Of a DNA stretch of 28,377 nucleotides, positions 8,061 to 14,496 are shown piece by piece. The translations under genes and the position numbers were made by a program. Source of the stretch: a virus; the IMG/VR virus record IMGVR_UViG_3300034104_005469, positions 1 through 28,377 of that record, one strand, 5' to 3'. Positions within the stretch are counted from its first letter, which is position 1. Each line of letters opens with the position of its first letter. The notes beneath the pieces were generated by a model, which saw only the letters and a program-made list of their open reading frames with translations, was not told the origin of the DNA and ran no database searches.

Positions 8061-9362
8061 TTAGATAGTGTAGGTGTACAGTGGATAGCGGACCGCGTCA
8101 CCCATGTGCGAGTATTTATCATGGTGTGGCCGTTCACGCTGCAAACCTTCACGAGTATCCCAACGATACTGCTGAAACATCCCCAGCACATGCTCACACG
8201 ACCTGTGAACCTTTAATCTACCTTGTTGGATCAGGGTTTGCACGTAGGCAATGCCTGGCAGCACATCTTTCTTAGCTTTGGTGGTTGCTATATCGTAGAG
8301 ATAGGCAAGGTCACTGGCAAATTGTGCTGCTGCCGAGTCGATGAACACATTCCCAACTTGCCAACGTTGACATAGCTCCTGAAACACTTTGGCGTGTTCG
8401 GCAGTGGTCTTCTCTGCCTGCAGGTATTCTGCTACAATGTAGAATTGATCACGGTCGAAACTGTACACAATGACCACAAACGCAGTTTCGTCGCGGTAGC
8501 CAGGGTCGCAGCCTGCAATCACTTCACAGCGGTGCAGCCCTTGAATATCCTCAGGCAGCTCGTCCACAATGTGATCCTCGCTCAAGTTATAAATTTGACC
8601 CTCAAACGTGGTGAACGAGGCCAAATATTCCTGCTCAAATTCCGCCTTGCTCATGCTGCGGCGGGCTTCGTCCACGTCGGACTGTGCCATGCGCACGTTC
8701 TCCGAGTAGTCGGCTTGTAAACTAACCCATTCCTTAAAGTTAGGGTCAAAGCCGCGGTTCCAAAACTGCGAAAACCAGTTCTGTTTACCGCGCGGTGTAC
8801 TGATAAATATGGCTTTTGCGTTTGGCTTGTCTAGTGTGGGTCTGAGGGCAACGTTGAAAGCTGCCTCACCGCCTTCACCCAGTGCAGCTTCGTCGAATAT
8901 GATCAGGTCGTAGCTACGGCCTACAGTGCTGTCCACTGTGGATAAGCTGCCCATGCGGATAGTCGAGCCGTTTTCCAGCTCAATGATCTTGTCCTTTAGG
9001 TTATCTCGTGCCACCTCCAAGTCAAAGTGCTTGATCAGCCTGCGCTGGAGCTCAAACGATATTGAGCTGAGGTTGTAGTTGGGCGAGATGATGAGTACGT
9101 TGCAGTTTGGGACTAGGGTAACCAGCTGCCCAATCACGTTGGCTATGTAAGTTTTGCCTAGGCGTCGTGCTAAGGCTGCGCAAACAAAACGGTACTTGGG
9201 GTCGTTAATTGCGTTGATTAGTGCGATTTGGGGTCTGTTGATGGTTTCGTACAAACCCAACAGCTTTAGGTAGTTTTGGATCGGCAGCTTAATAAACCGC
9301 TGGTCTGGCGGAAACTCTTGTATAGCATCGCAGTTTACGTCGTCACGGGAAACTAGTAACAT
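8061..9362 (-). CDS. terL: terminase large subunit
   Basis: A 433-residue packaging motor with ATPase and nuclease halves. Walker A is ALARRLGKT at 63-71, Walker B is YDLIIFDEAAL at 151-161 with catalytic Glu158, coupling motif ISTPRG at 187-192. The RNase H-like nuclease starts at VIAGCDPGYRDETAFVVIVY (Asp286), with FIDSAAAQFASDLA and HMGDAVRYPL carrying further acidic residues. The start codon shares one base with the TerS stop (TAATG), so the two subunits are translationally coupled. Length and motif order are normal. Confidence 0.93.
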   Translation of the reverse strand: MLLVSRDDVNCDAIQEFPPDQRFIKLPIQNYLKLLGLYETINRPQIALINAINDPKYRFVCAALARRLGKTYIANVIGQLVTLVPNCNVLIISPNYNLSSISFELQRRLIKHFDLEVARDNLKDKIIELENGSTIRMGSLSTVDSTVGRSYDLIIFDEAALGEGGEAAFNVALRPTLDKPNAKAIFISTPRGKQNWFSQFWNRGFDPNFKEWVSLQADYSENVRMAQSDVDEARRSMSKAEFEQEYLASFTTFEGQIYNLSEDHIVDELPEDIQGLHRCEVIAGCDPGYRDETAFVVIVYSFDRDQFYIVAEYLQAEKTTAEHAKVFQELCQRWQVGNVFIDSAAAQFASDLAYLYDIATTKAKKDVLPGIAYVQTLIQQGRLKVHRSCEHVLGMFQQYRWDTREGLQRERPHHDKYSHMGDAVRYPLYTYTI

Positions 9363-9835
9363 TAAACACCTTCTCCCGACATTAGTTGTTTAAGCAGCTG
9401 ACCGTACTTGGTGCCGTCGTCGTTAATCTGCACGTTGACTTGCTTTTGCGGCCCTTGTGGTGCCTGCCGCAACTTCTCTAGCTGAATTTCCCGATCTAAA
9501 TAGTCCATGGCCATTTTGTGTGATAGCTGGAGCAGGTCTGCAATGTCTTTGGTGCTGCCAGTTTGCGACTCCTCCAGCTCTTGAAACTTTTGCTGGATAA
9601 TGGCGTCCATGGCTTTACGCATCTTGAACCTGTTATTGAAGCCGATATCCATAAACACGTTGTCTACGTACTGCTTTACTTCGCGACGCTTTAGGATCTC
9701 CGAGACAACTTCGGGCGTCAAGTCCAGTTCGTCGGCGACTTTGCGGGTGTCTTGCAGCTGCAGGTACGCGTTGGCCACTTCCAGGGCTTCGGGTGAGATA
9801 TGTATGGTTTCGGCAGGTAGGTGTTGTGGTTGCAT
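9362..9835 (-). CDS. terS: terminase small subunit (putative)
   Basis: A 157-residue helical protein. Residues about 15-50 (ALEVANAYLQLQDTRKVADELDLTPEVVSEILKRREVKQYVDNV, in parts) form a helix-turn-helix like those of small terminases, which recognise the packaging start site; residues 60-130 form the long oligomerisation helices, and the Gln/Pro-rich end with YGQLLKQLMSG is typical of TerS tails that touch TerL. It is the first gene of the leftward virion operon and directly precedes TerL. The leader holds AGG eight bases before the ATG. Confidence 0.8.
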   Translation of the reverse strand: MQPQHLPAETIHISPEALEVANAYLQLQDTRKVADELDLTPEVVSEILKRREVKQYVDNVFMDIGFNNRFKMRKAMDAIIQQKFQELEESQTGSTKDIADLLQLSHKMAMDYLDREIQLEKLRQAPQGPQKQVNVQINDDGTKYGQLLKQLMSGEGV

Positions 9836-9861
9836 TTTTGATACCTGTGGTAGTTTTTGTG

Positions 9862-9891
9862 ATTATAGCATTGTGGCAGGTTGGTGAGCAA
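9862..9891 (-). promoter_or_regulatory. promoter of the leftward virion operon
   Basis: Minus strand TTGCTC (9891-9886), 18-bp spacer, TATAAT (9867-9862). The start would be near 9855, about 20 bases before the TerS ATG. The -10 is perfect and the -35 poor, as in promoters needing an activator. Confidence 0.55.
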
Positions 9892-10086
9892 GTTGAGTTT
9901 TTGGCACCCTAGGTGTTTTGATAAAATTCCCTTATAGGCCGCGTGTGGGTGGGCCCGCCGGCCTGTGTGGTTTTTAGAGTCTAATAACCGCCCTGTCCTA
10001 TTGTACCAGTCCTATCCTCTCCGCGTCAAGCCCCTAGCCAATTAATTTTTTCTATGGCGTGTGCGTGTGCGATAGAAATTTTTGTG
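9892..10086. other. non-coding divergence between late and early operons
   Basis: No convincing reading frame. The region contains a GC-rich patch near 9941-9965 with GGCC/GGGCCC/GGCCTG palindromic words, and the stem TTTCTAT/ATAGAAA around 10050-10078 with a GTGTGCGTGTGCG core. A stretch at about 9929-9955 may be a decayed copy of the leftward promoter cassette (CGCGGCC next to TATA), but the match is weak. Position next to TerS makes it a candidate for packaging or control sites. Confidence 0.35.
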
Positions 10087-10146
10087 TTGACTGCCATGCT
10101 GAACTCAGGCACAATAGACTCTGTTGATTCGATAAACCCTTGCCAA
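10087..10146 (+). promoter_or_regulatory. promoter and conserved leader of HTH paralogue A
   Basis: TTGACT (10087-10092), 17-bp spacer, CACAAT (10110-10115). The leader from 10121 reads TGTTGATTCGATAAACCCTT and recurs almost unchanged at 14457 before paralogue B and in part at 15201 ahead of the paralogue C unit. Confidence 0.55.
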
Positions 10147-10159
10147 ACAGGAGATTGCT

Positions 10160-10483
10160 ATGGCTGACAAAACTGTGAACTACACCCCTGAGATGACTCA
10201 GAAGATGGTTGCGGATTATACCGCAGGCGTTAGCGTTGAGAAGATTGCCGAGGAGTTGGGCAAGACTGTGCGTAGCGTTGTTGCCAAACTCTCGCGTGAG
10301 AAGGTTTACAAGGCTAAGGAATACAAGACCAAGACGGGCGAGGTTCCCGTGAAGAAGGATGCTCACGCTGATTTCATTGGCATGGCCCTTGGCTTGACTG
10401 AGGCGGATGCTGATTCGCTGACCAAGGCTAACAAAACTGCACTCGCTAAGATTGCGGAATTTATCAAGGCTGAGAAGGCCTGA
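10160..10483 (+). CDS. small helix-turn-helix phage protein, paralogue A
   Basis: A 107-residue basic protein. The N-terminal half holds a helix-turn-helix: GVSVEKIAEELGKTVRSVVAKLSRE at about 29-53, with the recognition helix TVRSVVAKL. It is followed by the shared motif VYKAKEYKTKTGEVPVKK and a C-terminal helical part (DSLTKANKTALAKIAEFI) that may dimerise. Similar small HTH proteins are common as uncharacterised genes in marine and T4-like phages. Four related copies lie in this window (this one, 14497, 15407, and 17157 on the minus strand). AGGAG precedes the ATG by seven bases. DNA binding is inferred; targets are unknown. Confidence 0.8.
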   Translation: MADKTVNYTPEMTQKMVADYTAGVSVEKIAEELGKTVRSVVAKLSREKVYKAKEYKTKTGEVPVKKDAHADFIGMALGLTEADADSLTKANKTALAKIAEFIKAEKA

Positions 10484-10486
10484 CAC

Positions 10487-10515
10487 TTGACAGGGGCATT
10501 TGCCCCTGTTATACT
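10487..10515 (+). promoter_or_regulatory. promoter filled by an inverted repeat
   Basis: TTGACA (10487-10492), 17-bp spacer, TATACT (10510-10515). A perfect 9-bp inverted repeat, ACAGGGGCA (10490-10498) and TGCCCCTGT (10501-10509), runs from the last three bases of the -35 to the base before the -10. It immediately follows the stop codon of paralogue A. It may be an operator, and as RNA it would form the 3' hairpin of the upstream message. Confidence 0.75.
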
Positions 10516-10538
10516 GATCGCTTACTACTGGAGGATTT

Positions 10539-10814
10539 ATGCCCTACACTTATGATGATATGTCGGTTTCTGATCTGCACAAGGATGCTTTCGGATTCCG
10601 TCCTAGCGAAACATTTTGGCAGGAATGGGAACTCTCAGACCGAGATGCAAGACAACGAATCTGGGATGATTTGATTAACGCATTGCGATGGGCTAATGAA
10701 AACGAGCCTCCCTATGACGACAGCATGGACGGCGACGAGGCATCTGCCCTTGCCTCCGCAGGTTGGGGTACTGATGAGGACTATGGCAGTTACGACAGCG
10801 ATAGCGATTGGTAA
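10539..10814 (+). CDS. acidic small protein, function unknown
   Basis: A 91-residue protein with a very acidic C-terminus (DDSMDGDEASALAS, DEDYGSYDSDSDW) and a Trp-rich middle (FWQEWELS, RIWDDLINALRW). GGAGG five bases before the ATG. It has its own promoter and ends in a strong hairpin. Strongly acidic small phage proteins often mimic DNA or bind host nucleic-acid proteins, but no family is recognised here and this is only a possibility. Confidence 0.7.
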   Translation: MPYTYDDMSVSDLHKDAFGFRPSETFWQEWELSDRDARQRIWDDLINALRWANENEPPYDDSMDGDEASALASAGWGTDEDYGSYDSDSDW

Positions 10815-10816
10815 TG

Positions 10817-10908
10817 CAATAACCCTGCGGTTTGCAGGGTTATTGGCGCCAAAATTATAACATATAATTTTGGGCCGTGTCAAGGACTTTTTTGTAGGTA
10901 TTTTCCCT
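10817..10908 (-). promoter_or_regulatory. cassette copy 1: hairpin plus leftward promoter
   Basis: 12-bp hairpin (10817-10828 with 10834-10845), then on the minus strand TTGACA (10883-10878), 18-bp spacer and TATAAT (10859-10854). The -10 lies in the palindrome AAAATTAT/ATAATTTT and is followed by GGCGCC at the expected start point. The upstream box AGGGAAAATACCTA is present but 12 bases further from the -35 than in the other copies. Confidence 0.75.
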
Positions 10909-10911
10909 AGG

Positions 10912-10939
10912 TTGACAACTGGTCGGCACACTGTAGAAT
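10912..10939 (+). promoter_or_regulatory. rightward promoter, probably leaderless transcript
   Basis: TTGACA (10912-10917), 16-bp spacer, TAGAAT (10934-10939). Seven bases separate the -10 from the ATG at 10947, so the mRNA starts at or one base before the AUG. No Shine-Dalgarno site exists. Confidence 0.75.
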
Positions 10940-10946
10940 AGAACCC

Positions 10947-11276
10947 ATGAAACTGCTAAATGACCTCATCGCTCACTTGAATATTCGTTTTCCTGTGACC
11001 ATTACAATCAAAACTCGCAAAGGTAAAGATTGTGACGCGCTATATTTGCCACATTATAGCGACCGCACTGGTAAACTAATCGGGCACAAAATTACTATTT
11101 ATACTGTAGGTAATACTCGCAGTTTTGAAACCCTGCTTGCCCATGAGTTAATTCACGCATGGCAGGAAGAAAAGCGGGTAGCAGAGTTTCACGGCCCATT
11201 TTTTGCAGAAATGGCAAAAATAATAGAACGGGATTTTGGCATCAAGGAAATTTATTTACAGGAGATTGACGAATGA
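10947..11276 (+). CDS. SprT-like zinc metalloprotease 1
   Basis: A 109-residue protein with the zinc-binding motif HELIH at 66-70 (LLAHELIHAWQEE) and FHGPFFAEMAKII downstream, the order seen in SprT/Spartan-type domains (HExxH, then HG..F). Spartan relatives cut proteins crosslinked to DNA; the phage role is unknown. The preceding strand RTGKLIGHKITIYT fits the fold. The message is predicted to be leaderless. The stop overlaps the next start by ATGA. A second, divergent SprT-like gene lies at 13738. Confidence 0.75.
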   Translation: MKLLNDLIAHLNIRFPVTITIKTRKGKDCDALYLPHYSDRTGKLIGHKITIYTVGNTRSFETLLAHELIHAWQEEKRVAEFHGPFFAEMAKIIERDFGIKEIYLQEIDE

Positions 11277-11461
11277 GGAAACTATACTACAAGGTAACTG
11301 ACCTTTTCGATAAGGGTTTGACTGCTGATGAGATTGGAAAGATTCTTTGTATTAATCCCAATCTTGCCGCTGATATAATTGACGATTATATTGCGTGGCA
11401 GGAGGAAGAATTTATGGAAGATCAAAAGAATCAAATGCACAGTTTTATGAATTTACTCTAG
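11273..11461 (+). CDS. small protein with HTH-like N-terminus
   Basis: A 62-residue protein, ATGA-coupled to the metalloprotease gene. Residues 8-40 (VTDLFDKGLTADEIGKILCINPNLAADIIDDYIAW) have the spacing of a helix-turn-helix of the sigma-70 region 4 type. The rest is acidic and amphipathic. No named family is recognised. Confidence 0.6.
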   Translation: MRKLYYKVTDLFDKGLTADEIGKILCINPNLAADIIDDYIAWQEEEFMEDQKNQMHSFMNLL

Positions 11462-11470
11462 GAGATAATC

Positions 11471-11614
11471 GTGTTTTTGCGTTTAATGCTTGCTGTTGAG
11501 GTTGCTAAAAAACTGGTAACCCTTACTGGAATGAATTTGTGGGATGCGTGCCGCGCGGCCGCTAATCGGTATGATGTTGACTCTGAGCGAGTTTACCGAA
11601 TCCTGACGGAATAA
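11471..11614 (+). CDS. 47-residue protein starting with GTG
   Basis: A frame too short for most callers: GTG at 11471 preceded by GGAG (11461-11464) with six bases between, ending TAA at 11612-11614. Product starts MFLRLMLAVEVAKKLVTLTGM and ends SERVYRILTE. It follows the previous stop by nine bases and ends at the next hairpin, filling the operon. Function unknown; one amphipathic helix is likely. Confidence 0.55.
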   Translation: MFLRLMLAVEVAKKLVTLTGMNLWDACRAAANRYDVDSERVYRILTE

Positions 11615-11689
11615 CCCCACAGCCCGTAGGGGCTTTGGGGCGCCAATTTTACTCTATAAAATTGGGCCGGCGCAATAGGTACTTTCCCT
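11615..11689 (-). promoter_or_regulatory. cassette copy 2: hairpin plus leftward promoter
   Basis: Hairpin 11615-11640 (CCCC and AGCCC pair with GGGCT and GGGG). Minus strand promoter: TTGCGC (11675-11670), 18-bp spacer, TAAAAT (11651-11646) inside the palindrome AATTTTA/TAAAATT, followed by GGCGCC. The box AGGGAAAGTACCTA abuts the -35. The -35 is weaker than in other copies. Confidence 0.7.
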
Positions 11690-11735
11690 GATGTTGTATT
11701 TTTGCACATTAGGGTTTGTCCCTAGAAAAAAGTTG

Positions 11736-11763
11736 TTGACAGGGTTGCGGAAATCGCTAGAAT
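11736..11763 (+). promoter_or_regulatory. rightward promoter of the HAD gene
   Basis: TTGACA (11736-11741), 16-bp spacer, TAGAAT (11758-11763). The expected start point is exactly the A of an ATG at 11770, in frame with the gene; a second ATG at 11791 has AGGA eight bases upstream. Confidence 0.75.
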
Positions 11764-11790
11764 AGGGGCATGACAACAAGGAACAGCAAC

Positions 11791-12264
11791 ATGATTAACA
11801 GGATTGCAATTTATGACATGGACGGCACAATTGTTTGTTCACTGCATCGGTATCGTACCATTATTGATTCAAATGGTGAGCGTATCGACCTCAATTATTG
11901 GCGCGAAAATGAATATCGTGCGGCTGATGATTCTCTGCTTCCCCTTGCCGAGAATTACAAGCGCGACTTGGCAGATATTAACTGTTTTACTGTTATTGCT
12001 ACTGCCCGCATTTTGCGTTCCGTTGATCTTGCATTTATCGCTGAGAAACTAGGTAATCCTGATTTTATTGTATCGCGTCCTGAAGGTGAAACTATTTCAG
12101 GCGGTACTCTCAAGATTAATGGTTTGCGTAAGGTATTCGATATGTTGCCTAATGTAAATCGTGCAGATTGTGTATTTTATGAGGATAATGTTAGTTACCT
12201 CAAGGCAGTTTGCGATTACTATGGTATTCGCGGTGTTTATATTCCAAGCAAGCAAGGACATTAA
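11791..12264 (+). CDS. HAD-superfamily phosphatase
   Basis: A 157-residue protein of the haloacid dehalogenase fold: motif I YDMDGT at 8-13 (Asp9 nucleophile, Asp11), motif II in VIATAR, a Lys near ISGGTLKINGLRK as motif III, and FYEDN as motif IV. Small phage HAD proteins act on nucleotides or on the 3'-phosphate of nucleic acids, as in the phosphatase half of polynucleotide kinase; substrate cannot be read here. I prefer the ATG at 11791 (AGGA eight bases before it and a normal HAD N-terminus) over the leaderless ATG at 11770, which would add seven residues. Confidence 0.75.
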   Translation: MINRIAIYDMDGTIVCSLHRYRTIIDSNGERIDLNYWRENEYRAADDSLLPLAENYKRDLADINCFTVIATARILRSVDLAFIAEKLGNPDFIVSRPEGETISGGTLKINGLRKVFDMLPNVNRADCVFYEDNVSYLKAVCDYYGIRGVYIPSKQGH

Positions 12265-12265
12265 T

Positions 12266-12343
12266 ATGTTTGAGGTTATTTTGTGGTTCACATTTATTAT
12301 ATTGGGGTTTTTGATTATGTTTTGGGTAACTGGCGAATGGTAA
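12266..12343 (+). CDS. 25-residue single-span membrane peptide
   Basis: ATG one base after the HAD stop codon, with AGGA eight bases upstream, encodes a 25-residue peptide whose central part VILWFTFIILGFLIMFW is one hydrophobic membrane span, ending VTGEW. Tiny membrane proteins in phages can affect the host envelope or act as lysis accessories; nothing more specific can be said. Confidence 0.5.
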   Translation: MFEVILWFTFIILGFLIMFWVTGEW

Positions 12344-12362
12344 ATTGTTTCACATGAAACAT

Positions 12363-12438
12363 CCGAAGTTAGCGCTCGCTAACTTCGGGCGCCAATTATA
12401 TATTATATAATTGGGCCGCGTCAATAGGGACTTTCCCT
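12363..12438 (-). promoter_or_regulatory. cassette copy 3: hairpin plus leftward promoter
   Basis: Perfect 12-bp hairpin (CCGAAGTTAGCG with CGCTAACTTCGG, 12363-12388). Minus strand: TTGACG (12424-12419), 18-bp spacer, TATAAT (12400-12395) in the palindrome AATTATAT/ATATAATT, then GGCGCC. Box AGGGAAAGTCCCTA abuts the -35. Confidence 0.78.
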
Positions 12439-12482
12439 AAGGGGCGATTGAAATTTTTTATCGTGGTCATAGGAATTTTCAA

Positions 12483-12511
12483 TTGACACTGGGCGCGCAC
12501 AATGCTACATT
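12483..12511 (+). promoter_or_regulatory. rightward promoter of the exonuclease operon
   Basis: TTGACA (12483-12488), 17-bp spacer, TACATT (12506-12511). The start should be near 12518, which excludes upstream in-frame starts of the exonuclease gene. Confidence 0.7.
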
Positions 12512-12540
12512 ATCGGTTCTGTCAACGCATGAGGCACATA

Positions 12541-13239
12541 ATGGCTCGCAAACAATTTTTCGCAATTCTCGATACTGAAACTACCATTAATGATACTGTG
12601 GCAGATTTCGCTATTGTAATTTGCGACCGCGAAGGTAATATCTATAATCAATGCTCGGTTTTGGTTCACGGCCATTATGATGCAATGGAATTGTTCCACG
12701 ACAAAAATACTAATGATATTTGGGGTTATGCTGGTTTGCAAAAGCGCAAAGCCCAATATTCTGCAATGCTAGATTCTGGTGTGCGTATGCTTGCCTCAGT
12801 TAATGCGATTAATCGCTGGATTAATCAAGCCATTGGCAAATATAATCCTACCCTTACTGCATATAATCTTGCGTTTGATTTGTCAAAATGTGCAAATACT
12901 GGTATTGACCTTTCTGTTTTCAATAATAAGTTTTGTTTGTGGCAAGCCGCTGTTGGTAATATCTGCCATACCAAAAAGTTTCGTCAATTTGCGCTAGATA
13001 ATCACCAATTTAATCCTGCTACTAAACACGGCAATATGACATTCAAAACTAATGCCGAGGTTGTTTGCGGTTTTCTCAATAATAATATTATTGACGAACC
13101 CCATACTGCACTGGAAGATGCGCGAGATTTTGAATTGCCTATTTTGGTTAATATTCTCAAAAAGCGTGATTGGCAAAACAAGATTATCCCCTACGATTGG
13201 AAACAATTTCAAGTCAAAGATCACTATATTGCACGATGA
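12541..13239 (+). CDS. DEDDh 3'-5' exonuclease (DnaQ-like)
   Basis: A 232-residue protein with all exonuclease motifs: ExoI FAILDTETT (Asp11, Glu13), ExoII LTAYNLAFDLSKC with its Asp, and ExoIII EPHTALEDARDFELPIL with the His and Asp of the DEDDh type. It removes nucleotides from 3' ends of DNA or RNA. It stands alone, with no polymerase domain. The ATG at 12541 has GAGG six bases upstream; an ATG four codons earlier is also possible, but the longest frame runs into the -10 element. It begins an operon with two membrane proteins. The region is markedly AT-rich. Confidence 0.82.
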   Translation: MARKQFFAILDTETTINDTVADFAIVICDREGNIYNQCSVLVHGHYDAMELFHDKNTNDIWGYAGLQKRKAQYSAMLDSGVRMLASVNAINRWINQAIGKYNPTLTAYNLAFDLSKCANTGIDLSVFNNKFCLWQAAVGNICHTKKFRQFALDNHQFNPATKHGNMTFKTNAEVVCGFLNNNIIDEPHTALEDARDFELPILVNILKKRDWQNKIIPYDWKQFQVKDHYIAR

Positions 13240-13349
13240 AATACCTTTGGATTTTGGCATTAATTCTGCATTTAGTAACTGACAAGCGTCTAGATACTGA
13301 ACAAGATACTAGACCATTTCAGATTCAGACAATATCTGCGAGAATATAA
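13236..13349 (+). CDS. 37-residue protein with hydrophobic N-terminus
   Basis: ATG overlaps the exonuclease stop as ATGA and the frame ends TAA two bases before the next gene. Product MKYLWILALILHLVTDKRLD and a polar tail: either a signal-anchor or a small secreted or lipid-facing peptide. The tight packing between two genes supports it; there is no Shine-Dalgarno site apart from coupling. Function unknown. Confidence 0.5.
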   Translation: MKYLWILALILHLVTDKRLDTEQDTRPFQIQTISARI

Positions 13350-13351
13350 TC

Positions 13352-13609
13352 ATGGAAATTATAGGCTGGATTGGTTCGATTCTATTAGCATTTTGCGGAT
13401 TACCGCAGGCTATAGAATCCTACCGCACAAAATCATCCGAGGGATTAACTTGGGGATTATTGCTAATGTGGTTTTGGGGTGAGATATTCACCATTATCTA
13501 CATTATTCCTAAATGGCATTGGCCCTTAATATTCAATTACACGGCAAATATTATCTTTTTGCTAGTAATTCTATATTATAAAATCAAACCGGGAAACCCT
13601 GCCAAGTAA
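13352..13609 (+). CDS. PQ-loop (SemiSWEET-like) membrane protein
   Basis: An 85-residue protein with three hydrophobic spans: IIGWIGSILLAFCGLPQAI, LTWGLLLMWFWGEIFTIIYII and LIFNYTANIIFLLVILYY. The first span carries the Pro-Gln pair (Pro18-Gln19) followed by SYRTKSSEGLTWG, the signature of PQ-loop proteins, whose bacterial SemiSWEET members dimerise to move sugars. Length and topology match SemiSWEET. The start is two bases after the previous stop. A transporter of this kind in a phage is unusual; the substrate is unknown. Confidence 0.75.
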   Translation: MEIIGWIGSILLAFCGLPQAIESYRTKSSEGLTWGLLLMWFWGEIFTIIYIIPKWHWPLIFNYTANIIFLLVILYYKIKPGNPAK

Positions 13610-13615
13610 GTGAGT

Positions 13616-13679
13616 GCCCGCTAACGCGGGCGCCAATTTTACTAGTAAAATTGAGCCGGTGTCAATAGGTGTTTTCCCT
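13616..13679 (-). promoter_or_regulatory. cassette copy 4: hairpin plus leftward promoter
   Basis: Hairpin GCCCGC/GCGGGC with loop TAAC (13616-13631). Minus strand: TTGACA (13665-13660), 18-bp spacer, TAAAAT (13641-13636) in the palindrome AATTTTAC/GTAAAATT, then GGCGCC. Box AGGGAAAACACCTA abuts the -35. Confidence 0.78.
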
Positions 13680-13702
13680 TAACCCTACAACGCACTCGGG
13701 TA

Positions 13703-13731
13703 TTGCCAAGTCTCCAAAAATGTGCTACAGT
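13703..13731 (+). promoter_or_regulatory. rightward promoter, leaderless transcript
   Basis: TTGCCA (13703-13708), 17-bp spacer, TACAGT (13726-13731). The seventh base after the -10 is the A of the ATG at 13738. There is no ribosome-binding site. Confidence 0.65.
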
Positions 13732-13737
13732 CACCAC

Positions 13738-14094
13738 ATGACGCGAACCGAACTGCTCCAAAAATGCCAAGCCCAAGCCGCTAAGGTATGGGATATTTAC
13801 TGCGAGATTTATCCGCAATTGGTAAAGTATGATCCGCCGAAAATCGTGCTCAATGGCCGATTTACTAAAACCGCTGGTAATTGCGAGGTTGAAAATAATG
13901 TTATTAATTTGGGTGTAAAGTTTTTTGCAAAACATTATGACAGAATGATGCACGAAATTATACCGCACGAAATTGCTCATCAAATAGATTATAACTTGAA
14001 CGGAATACCTAAGCGGTGGCATGGTGCAAACTGGCAAGTTATTATGAGCGACTATGGTTTAGAACCCCGCACTTATCACAACATGGAGATTTAA
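13738..14094 (+). CDS. SprT-like zinc metalloprotease 2
   Basis: A 118-residue protein with HEIAH at 77-81 (EIIPHEIAHQIDYNLNG), then WHGANWQVIMSDYGLEPRTYHNM, the arrangement of SprT domains (HExxH followed by HG..W and a conserved YH). The preceding strand NVINLGVKFF matches the family. I start it at 13738 because the promoter lies just upstream; a longer frame from 13669 would start inside the cassette. It is clearly different in sequence from the metalloprotease at 10947. The target is unknown; SprT-like domains elsewhere repair DNA-protein crosslinks. Confidence 0.8.
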   Translation: MTRTELLQKCQAQAAKVWDIYCEIYPQLVKYDPPKIVLNGRFTKTAGNCEVENNVINLGVKFFAKHYDRMMHEIIPHEIAHQIDYNLNGIPKRWHGANWQVIMSDYGLEPRTYHNMEI

Positions 14095-14096
14095 TA

Positions 14097-14312
14097 ATGC
14101 ACAAATTTATTAGTTGGTTTGGCACTTTTGCTAGTATCTTTGGCAGTTTCCTAGTTGCCATGCAGTATTTCAAGTTTGGTTATGTTGCGTTTATTTTCGG
14201 TTCGGCCAGTTGGTTATATATTGCCTATAAAAATAATGATCGCGCATTATTGGTGCTGAATACCACATTTTTTATTGCAAATATTATCGGTATTTACAAC
14301 GCGTTCGCTTAA
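14097..14312 (+). CDS. 71-residue membrane protein
   Basis: ATG at 14097 has GGAG eight bases upstream. Three hydrophobic stretches: FGTFASIFGSFLVAMQYF, GYVAFIFGSASWLYIAY and LLVLNTTFFIANIIGIYNAF. The pattern of a span ending WLYIAYKNND and a span with FFIANIIGIY recalls short PQ-loop-like or PnuC-like membrane proteins, but no Pro-Gln pair is present. It is the second small membrane protein of the region. Function unknown. Confidence 0.65.
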   Translation: MHKFISWFGTFASIFGSFLVAMQYFKFGYVAFIFGSASWLYIAYKNNDRALLVLNTTFFIANIIGIYNAFA

Positions 14313-14315
14313 TAG

Positions 14316-14390
14316 GCAATAAGGGTTTACCCTTATTGCGGCGCCAATTTTATTATATAAAATTAGGCCGGGTCAATCGGGACAAACCCT
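14316..14390 (-). promoter_or_regulatory. cassette copy 5: hairpin plus leftward promoter
   Basis: 10-bp hairpin GCAATAAGGG/CCCTTATTGC (14316-14339). Minus strand: TTGACC (14376-14371), 18-bp spacer, TAAAAT (14352-14347) in the palindrome AATTTTAT/ATAAAATT, then GGCGCC. The upstream box is diverged (TAGGGTTTGTCCCGA). Confidence 0.72.
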
Positions 14391-14422
14391 AATGTGACAA
14401 AAATACGACAAAAACCCCACAC

Positions 14423-14480
14423 TTGACTTGGGTATTGGTTTACTATATACTATGGGCTGTTGATTAGATAAACCCTGCCA
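14423..14480 (+). promoter_or_regulatory. promoter and conserved leader of HTH paralogue B
   Basis: TTGACT (14423-14428), 17-bp spacer, TATACT (14446-14451). From 14457 the leader reads TGTTGATTAGATAAACCCTG, almost the same as that of paralogue A at 10122. Confidence 0.7.
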
Positions 14481-14496
14481 TTTGAAAGGATATATT

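Noticed and set aside
10052-10486. 144-codon minus-strand frame opposite HTH paralogue A
   Set aside because: Mirror of the real gene; a similar mirror frame exists opposite copy B, as expected from the same codons.
12502-12540. Longer N-terminus for the exonuclease
   Set aside because: It would begin inside the -10 element; the ATG at 12541 has a ribosome site.
13669-13737. Longer N-terminus for the second metalloprotease
   Set aside because: These codons overlap a leftward cassette and the rightward promoter.
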